Notes under the pieces: model-generated
Databases searched by the model: none
Told to the model about the DNA's origin: nothing
Seen by the model: the letters and a program-made list of their open reading frames with translations, nothing else
Made by a program: the position numbers and the translations under genes
Source: Labilithrix sp.
Lineage (GTDB): Bacteria > Myxococcota_A > Polyangia > Polyangiales > Polyangiaceae
Assembly: GCA_019637195.1 (NCBI GenBank)
Contig: JAHBWA010000006.1
Span: 62,001-126,000, forward strand
Length of the DNA: 64,000 nucleotides
Direction: 5' to 3'
Shown: piece by piece, positions 59,001-64,000 of the stretch
Position numbering within the stretch: position 1 is the stretch's first letter
Layout: each line of letters starts with the position of its first letter

Positions 59001-60644
59001 CTATTTGCCCGAGCGGAGGACGACGCAGGACGTGATGCCGCCGATGCCGAGCATCAGCTTGAAGCCGGCGCGCTCGCCTTCGGGCGCGGCGACGGGCGCC
59101 TTGTCGCCCACGATCGCCTCGGGCCGGCGGATGTTCGGGTGGAGCTCGCCCGCGCCGATGCCGGTCGCGTAGGCCTCGCCGGCGCGCAGGCCGAGCGCGA
59201 GCGCGGTGAGCTCCCAGCCGCCCGAGTTCGCCATGCCGTGGCCGAGCTGGCCTTTCCGCGCCGTGATGCGCGTGTGCTCGCCGACGAAGCTCTCGACCAG
59301 CGACAGCTCGTTGAGGTCGCCGGGGGTGCCGGTCGCGTGGAGATCGGCGATCGCGATGTCCTTCGCCTCGACGCCCGCCTCCTCGAACGCTCGCGTCATC
59401 GCGCGCTTCGGCCCCGAGACCGACGGCGTGATGATGTGCTCGGCGTCCGACGACAGCGCGATCCCGTCCACCCAGCCGCCGGTCGGCGCGATCCCGCGGG
59501 CGCTGAAGTACTCCTCTTCCCCGAGGATCCAGACGCACGCGCCGCCGGAGAGGTGCGTGCCCCGCAGCGACGTGAACGGCGCGTTGACCTCGCCGGTGCC
59601 CGCCATCACGCGCGCCTCGTAGAACGCGCCGACGAGCGCCGGATCGGGGCGCGGATCGGTCGTGCCGACGATCGCCATCTTGGCCTCGCCGCGGAGGATC
59701 GCGTCGCGCCCGCACTTGAGCGCGACGCCGAACGTCGAGCACGCGCCGACGGGCGCCCAGGCGGGGCCGTGCACGTCGAGCAGCATCGTGATCTGCGCGG
59801 CCGGCGCGTTCTGGATGTTCCAGATCAGGTCGGGGCTCACCGCCGTCCACGGGGGCGGCGGGCAGCCGACCTCGTCGAGCAACGCGCGGAGCGCGCGTAC
59901 GCGCCGCCGAATCGCGTCGAGGTGGGCCTTGTCCGAGATGGGCTTCGGCCGCGAGGCGGGCGGGGCCTCGGGGCCCTCGTCGGCGCTCGAGAGCGCCTCG
60001 ATCGCCTTGAAGCGCCGGAGGAAGTCGGCGAGGCCCGCCGAGCGCTCGGCCCAGTACGCGTCCCACGCGACGCGCGCGTCGAGGCGCTCTTCGCTGTCGA
60101 CCGGCAGCGTGCGCGGATCGACCGGGGGCGGCGGGCCATCGACGGCGCCGCTCGCCTCGAAGGCCGCGCGCGCCGAGCAGCGCGCAGGATCGGCCCAGAA
60201 CTGGTTCCACGCGCGGGTCGCCTTGTCGAGCGAGCGCGCCGCGTCGTAGCTCTGCGGGAGATCGCCGACGCCCGAGCCGACGTAGACGTGGCACGCCTCG
60301 TCGAGCTCCTTGGCGACGGCCTCGAGCTTCGCGTCGCACTGCAGCGCCTGCACGGTCGCCCCGAGCGCGAAGAGGACGTTGTCGCCCATCTTCTTCTTGA
60401 GGCGCGCGGCGAACGCTTCGCCCTTTCGCGCGGCGATCCACGCGGTGTAGTCGTCGATCGCGAAGTCCGGTTCGCCCACTGCGAAGAGCCCTTCGCCCAG
60501 CTCCGGCCGACTCGCCGTCTTCAGGGCGGTTTTTCCCTCGCGCAGGAGCGCGTCGAGCGCCGCGACGTTGCGGGCTCCGGGCGCGACGATCCCCCAGCCG
60601 TAGATGCCTACTCGGCGACCTTGTTTTCTAGGGGTTTGACGCAC
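59001..60644 (-). CDS. Beta-ketoacyl synthase with a long internal expansion
   Basis: 547 residues, GTG start. A condensing enzyme of the KAS I/II fold: nucleophile Cys302 in VGACSTFG, first His in DLHATGTPGDLNE and second His in KGQLGHGMANSGG, so the Cys-His-His set is complete. The enzyme is about 135 residues longer than KAS II; the extra part lies between the early VYVGSGVGD strand and SPDLIWNIQNAPAAQI and is Pro/Arg/Asp-rich and probably helical. It may act in fatty-acid or secondary-lipid elongation. A TetR regulator is divergently encoded 65 bases away and is the probable regulator. No acyl-carrier protein lies nearby. Confidence 0.85.
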   Translation of the reverse strand: MRQTPRKQGRRVGIYGWGIVAPGARNVAALDALLREGKTALKTASRPELGEGLFAVGEPDFAIDDYTAWIAARKGEAFAARLKKKMGDNVLFALGATVQALQCDAKLEAVAKELDEACHVYVGSGVGDLPQSYDAARSLDKATRAWNQFWADPARCSARAAFEASGAVDGPPPPVDPRTLPVDSEERLDARVAWDAYWAERSAGLADFLRRFKAIEALSSADEGPEAPPASRPKPISDKAHLDAIRRRVRALRALLDEVGCPPPPWTAVSPDLIWNIQNAPAAQITMLLDVHGPAWAPVGACSTFGVALKCGRDAILRGEAKMAIVGTTDPRPDPALVGAFYEARVMAGTGEVNAPFTSLRGTHLSGGACVWILGEEEYFSARGIAPTGGWVDGIALSSDAEHIITPSVSGPKRAMTRAFEEAGVEAKDIAIADLHATGTPGDLNELSLVESFVGEHTRITARKGQLGHGMANSGGWELTALALGLRAGEAYATGIGAGELHPNIRRPEAIVGDKAPVAAPEGERAGFKLMLGIGGITSCVVLRSGK

Positions 60645-60709
60645 GACGACGCTGGAGTATCCATCTCCGTCCGACGACGGTCCATTCGCATTCGTTTCAG
60701 TTTCAGAAG

Positions 60710-61435
60710 ATGGCAGCCAAGAAGAAGACGCAGCCGCGAAAACGGCCGCAACAAGCGCGGGCGCAGACCACCGTCCACGCCATTCTGGAGGCGACCGTTC
60801 AGGTTCTGGAGCGCGAGGGCTACGACGCTGCGACCACCACGCGGATCGCCGAAGTCGCAGGCGTCAGCGTCGGCACATTGTACCAGTACTACTCGCACCG
60901 CGACGCCATCTTCGACGCGCTGCAGGAGCGCGAGTTCGAGCGCGCGCTCGTGCTCATGCAGACGGTGCTGAGCGACGACAACCTCGCGAAGTCGCCGCGC
61001 GAGACCGTGAGCGGCTGCGTTCAGGGCATGCTCGCGCTCTATGTGGCGTCGCCCGGGATGCACCGCGTCCTCGCGATGGAGGGCCTGCGCGCGACCAAGG
61101 CCGACCGCATCCACTCGTTCGACCTCCGCATCATCGCGCTCGTCCGTCACTTCCTCGCCGCGACCGGCGCGCCCGTCCGGCGCAAGAACGTCGACGCCGC
61201 CGCGTTCGTCGCGTTCCAGTGCGTCCGCGCGACGATGCTCGCGAGCCTCATCGAGAGCCCGGCCGGTCTCAACGACAACGGCCTCGTCGAGGAGCTCGTC
61301 GACCTGCTCCTCCGCTACCTCGTCGACGACGCCTGGCTCGCGCAGCAGGAGGACGGGCCCGGGGGCGTCGCGCGACGCCCCGCGGCGAACGGGAGCGCCC
61401 CGGTCCTCGAGGCGTCGCGTCAGAAGAACGTGTAG
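60710..61435 (+). CDS. TetR-family transcriptional regulator
   Basis: 241 residues; basic N-terminus (AAKKKTQPRKRPQQARAQ), then the TetR DNA-binding domain (about 22-70): AILEATVQVLEREGYDAATTTRIAEVAGVSVGTLYQYYSHRDAIFDAL. The C-terminal helical domain would bind a ligand. The gene is divergent from the ketosynthase gene, and TetR regulators generally repress their divergent neighbour, so an acyl-CoA or fatty-acid-like ligand is plausible. The last 16 bases overlap the 3' end of the next, opposite gene. Confidence 0.9.
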   Translation: MAAKKKTQPRKRPQQARAQTTVHAILEATVQVLEREGYDAATTTRIAEVAGVSVGTLYQYYSHRDAIFDALQEREFERALVLMQTVLSDDNLAKSPRETVSGCVQGMLALYVASPGMHRVLAMEGLRATKADRIHSFDLRIIALVRHFLAATGAPVRRKNVDAAAFVAFQCVRATMLASLIESPAGLNDNGLVEELVDLLLRYLVDDAWLAQQEDGPGGVARRPAANGSAPVLEASRQKNV

Positions 61436-62172
61436 CCGAGGCTCGCGCCGATGATGTCGCGGTTCGTGCCCTTGAAGAAGCGGTCGTAGCGGACCGCGAG
61501 CGTGAAGTACGACGACCGGCAGCAGTGGCCGAAGTGCGCGACGAGCTCGGGCCCGACCGAGTAGCGGAACGGCTCGCGGTTGCCTTTGATCTCGACGGTC
61601 GACCCGATGCCGATGCCCGGCCCGACGACCCACGAGGTCGGGTGCCAGATGAATCGGTACCCGGGGCGGACCGAGAAGCCGACGCCGCGGGTGCTCGAGA
61701 CGAGCGCCGGCTCGAGCATGAGGCGGTGCACGCGGTGCCCGTGGACGACGAACGTCTCCTTCTTGCGCGTGCACGCGTACATCGGCCCGAAGACGACCAC
61801 CGACCACGGCCACGAGACGTGCGCCGCCGGAGCGTCGCCGCGGAACTGCGCGCCGACGTGCGGGATGATCGTCGCGAGGACGAGCTCCCCCGAGCGGTTC
61901 AGGCTCGAGAAGAACTGGGCCCACGGCGCGTGGAGGAACGTCTTCTCGCGCGGGTACTGGTAGGGCACCGGCGGCTGCTTCTTCTCCCAGGCGAGCAGCT
62001 CGCGCGTGTTCTTGTCGTAGAACGCCCGGCACTCGTCGGAGCCGTCGACGGCTTCCTGGTTCGAATCGTCGTCCTCGGCGGCGCGCGCCGCCCGCTCGTC
62101 GACGGAGGTGACGAACGCGAAGCTCACCGCCATCAGGCCGACAGCGAAGGGGGTGCGGCGCGAGCGCTCCAC
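61420..62172 (-). CDS. Outer-membrane beta-barrel-like protein
   Basis: 250 residues from GTG at 62172. A signal peptide ([24 protein letters not shown], probably cleaved near ARAAED) is followed by a hydrophilic segment and then alternating amphipathic strands ([68 protein letters not shown]). The chain ends in Phe, the usual sorting signal for barrel assembly. It is most like small porin or autotransporter-type barrels; function unknown. It converges on the TetR gene with a 16-base overlap. Confidence 0.68.
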   Translation of the reverse strand: MERSRRTPFAVGLMAVSFAFVTSVDERAARAAEDDDSNQEAVDGSDECRAFYDKNTRELLAWEKKQPPVPYQYPREKTFLHAPWAQFFSSLNRSGELVLATIIPHVGAQFRGDAPAAHVSWPWSVVVFGPMYACTRKKETFVVHGHRVHRLMLEPALVSSTRGVGFSVRPGYRFIWHPTSWVVGPGIGIGSTVEIKGNREPFRYSVGPELVAHFGHCCRSSYFTLAVRYDRFFKGTNRDIIGASLGYTFF

Positions 62173-62308
62173 GGCGGCACTCTACCATCGGGCGCACGCG
62201 CGCCACGAGAGAGTTGCCGGCGCGTCGGCGACGCAAACGGTGTGCTGGTCGGGCGGGCCGGCGGCCGGCGCCGGCGAGCGCGTGTCGCCGGCGCTGGCGC
62301 TGCGCCGG

Positions 62309-62704
62309 TCAGTCGAAGGTGAAGGTCTTCCCCACCGTGACCGGGTCGCCCTTGAACGACGGGACCTTGGCCTTCTTGAACTCGCGCTGCATGCACTTGG
62401 CGACCGGGGTGCCGAGCCACGGCCCCTTGTCGATCCGCGCGCTCTCGACGGCGCCGTCCGGCGAGAACGTGATGGTGACGTGGCCCTCGCCCTTGGCGGC
62501 GTTGGTGGCCTTGCACTTCTGCAGGCTGACCTCGGCGAGGGCGCTGACGGCGGCCTGCTTGTCGAACGCAGGCGCGACCTCCTCGGTCTTGGCGGCGGCC
62601 CGAGCCGTTCGCTTCTTCTTCTTGGGCGCGGCGTCGGCGCTCGCTGCGACCACGGCGAGGCAGGCGACCACCCCCAACGAGACCCAGTGGCTCAGGCGGC
62701 TCAT
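62309..62704 (-). CDS. Exported protein with AgmX/PglI-type C-terminal domain
   Basis: 131 residues from ATG at 62704. The signal peptide ends [12 protein letters not shown]. The rest (about 45-131) resembles the TonB-C-like domain at the end of AgmX/PglI/GltJ gliding proteins: [67 protein letters not shown], with two conserved-looking cysteines. In those proteins the domain is thought to bind partners at the outer membrane. Here it stands alone. The frame can be extended upstream but the signal peptide fixes the start. Confidence 0.72.
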   Translation of the reverse strand: MSRLSHWVSLGVVACLAVVAASADAAPKKKKRTARAAAKTEEVAPAFDKQAAVSALAEVSLQKCKATNAAKGEGHVTITFSPDGAVESARIDKGPWLGTPVAKCMQREFKKAKVPSFKGDPVTVGKTFTFD

Positions 62705-62989
62705 CGAGAGAGCCAGATAGCAAGCAGGGTGCCTGCCCATGGAAACTACACGCATCGCGCAACTCGAGGACACGACGGCGATCGTCCGGCGGCGCCGAGG
62801 GGCGATCATGGATCGGGCGAAGCTCAGTCGCCGCCCCGTTCCCTCAGGCTACGGTGCCCCGTTGCTCGGGGAGCATCACGCTTCGGGTCGTCGGCCCCGC
62901 GTCGCTGCGGCCCTGCCGTGTGGGGAGCGAGACGCGAGGGAGACCGCGCGCCGCGCGCCGCCGCACGATCGGCTATGGTGACCGGCCCC

Positions 62990-64000
62990 ATGGCCGCCGC
63001 CACGCTCCAAGACCTGCCGCCCCGCGACGCGCCGAGCGACGCGATCCTGAGCGCGTTCCTCGCGTACGTGGGCGAGCGCGGGCTCGACCTCTACCCCGCG
63101 CAGGAGGAGGCCATCCTCGAGATCTTCGAGGGGGCGAACGTCATCCTCAACACGCCGACCGGCTCGGGCAAGTCGCTGGTCGCCGAGGCCGCGCACTTCT
63201 ACGCGCTCGTCCGCGGCGAGCGCTCCTTCTACACGTGCCCGATCAAGGCGCTCGCCAACGAGAAGTTCTTCGCGCTGGCCCGCGCCTTCGGCGCCGACAA
63301 CGTCGGACTGATGACCGGCGACGCGACGGTCAACCGCGACGCGCCGATCGTGTGCGCCACCGCCGAGGTGCTCGCGAACATCGCGCTCGCCGAGGGCCCG
63401 CGCGCCGACGTCGACGTCGTCATCATCGACGAGTTCCACTACTACGCCGACCGCGATCGCGGCGTCGCCTGGCAGATCCCGCTCCTCGCGCTCCCGAAGG
63501 CCCGCTTCCTCCTCATGAGCGCGACCTTCGGCGATCCCGAGCCGTTCCAGAAGCACCTCACCGCGGCGAACGGGCAGCGCACCGCCGTCGTCCGCTCGAA
63601 CGACCGCCCCGTCCCCCTCGACTTCACCTACCGCGAGACGGCGCTCCACGAGACGGTCCAGGACCTCGTCACGAAGGGCAAGGCGCCCGTCTACCTCGTC
63701 AACTTCACCCAGCGGGCCTGCGCGGAGGAAGCGCAGAACCTGATGAGCATGGACTTCTGCTCCAAGGACGAGAAGAAGGCCATCGTGGAGGCGCTGAAGG
63801 GCGCGCGCTTCGACAGCCCGTACGGCCGCGAGATCCAGCGCTTCATCCGCCACGGCATCGGCATCCACCACGCGGGCCTCCTGCCGAAGTACCGTCTGCT
63901 CGTCGAGAAGCTCGCGCAGCGCGGCCTGCTCAAGATCATCAGCGGCACCGACACGCTCGGCGTCGGCGTCAACGTCCCGATCCGAAGCGTCCTCTTCACG
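62990..64000 (+). CDS. Ski2/DUF3516-like DExH-box RNA helicase, 3' end missing
   Basis: 337 residues before the right edge, from ATG at 62990 (in-frame ATG at 62975 also possible). Superfamily II helicase motifs in order: [14 protein letters not shown] (Q-like), TPTGSGKSL (I), [12 protein letters not shown] (Ia), [14 protein letters not shown] (II, DEFH), MSATFGD (III), [16 protein letters not shown] (IV) and [12 protein letters not shown] with [13 protein letters not shown] (V). The sequence and the [16 protein letters not shown] block are like Ski2-related helicases of actinobacteria and myxobacteria that carry a DUF3516 domain beyond the cut point. A role in RNA processing or decay is likely. 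Confidence 0.9.
   Translation, partial: MAAATLQDLPPRDAPSDAILSAFLAYVGERGLDLYPAQEEAILEIFEGANVILNTPTGSGKSLVAEAAHFYALVRGERSFYTCPIKALANEKFFALARAFGADNVGLMTGDATVNRDAPIVCATAEVLANIALAEGPRADVDVVIIDEFHYYADRDRGVAWQIPLLALPKARFLLMSATFGDPEPFQKHLTAANGQRTAVVRSNDRPVPLDFTYRETALHETVQDLVTKGKAPVYLVNFTQRACAEEAQNLMSMDFCSKDEKKAIVEALKGARFDSPYGREIQRFIRHGIGIHHAGLLPKYRLLVEKLAQRGLLKIISGTDTLGVGVNVPIRSVLFT

Overview
The window is about 64 kb of very GC-rich DNA (strong G/C third-position bias, few AT-rich patches) and reads as the chromosome of a myxobacterium (Myxococcota, most likely Polyangiales). Pointers are: a secreted metalloprotease with a MYXO-CTERM-like tail, three Hanks-type Ser/Thr kinases, one translationally coupled to an FHA/sigma-54 activator, roughly 17 predicted lipoproteins with Asp/Ala/Pro-rich linkers, MopE-like metal-binding lipoproteins, a PEGA/TPR membrane protein, an IgGFc-binding-type lipoprotein, a Cys-rich formylglycine-generating-enzyme-like lipoprotein and an AgmX/PglI-type C-terminal domain. 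There is no phage, plasmid, insertion sequence or CRISPR array, so this is ordinary chromosome, rich in cell-envelope genes.

Layout. 1-3.1 kb: an RCC1-repeat protein cut by the left edge, then an IgGFc-binding-like lipoprotein. 3.3-4.1 kb (-): a YghA-type short-chain dehydrogenase. 4.8-6.6 kb: an SLC13/TrkA-C permease bracketed by two different arrays of about 48-bp hairpin repeats. 6.9-8.9 kb: a lipoprotein with a possible Cys/His peptidase pair. 8.9-11.2 kb (-): a kinase and an FHA/sigma-54 activator with an ATGA overlap. 11.3-12.5 kb (-): a DUF4398 lipoprotein and an OmpA-family lipoprotein. 12.6-12.9 kb (-): a PilZ protein. 13.1-15.7 kb (-): an RNase E/G whose S1 domain is split by about 380 disordered residues. 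16.0-16.4 kb (-): the SRP RNA gene and a terminator. 16.7-19.0 kb: the metalloprotease. 19.2-21.2 kb: an ABC exporter pair. 21.5-25.4 kb: a peroxisome-like beta-oxidation cassette (MFE-2 homologue plus SCPx-type thiolase). 25.4-30.4 kb (-): two lipoproteins, a GH20 hexosaminidase and an XRE regulator. 30.7-34.8 kb: a kinase, a PEGA/TPR protein and two paralogous MopE-like lipoproteins.

34.9-39.5 kb: a large lipoprotein (-), a Uma2-family protein (+) and a two-gene MFS-like/spermidine-synthase-like unit (-). 39.6-45.1 kb: an alpha/beta-hydrolase-like lipoprotein (+), an EamA transporter (-) and a U32 peptidase-family protein (+). 45.1-52.2 kb: mainly envelope proteins, including a peroxiredoxin-fold lipoprotein that has lost both cysteines. 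52.3-54.0 kb: a third kinase with a Cys-rich tail. 54.1-55.8 kb: a serine hydrolase and the debris of a divergent SDR/AraC pair. 56.0-58.6 kb (-): a GGT-family lipoprotein with an altered active site and a second Uma2 protein. 58.8 kb (-): tRNA-Ser(GCT). 59.0-62.7 kb: a ketosynthase divergent from a TetR regulator, a beta-barrel-like protein and an AgmX/PglI-tail protein. The right edge cuts a Ski2/DUF3516-like helicase.

The regions of most interest are the RNase E/G insertion, the SRP RNA locus, the peroxisome-like beta-oxidation pair with its phased upstream repeats, the hairpin-forming intergenic arrays (each locus with its own sequence) and several enzymes with lost catalytic residues. 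All function calls come from reading motifs by eye; no database search was run.
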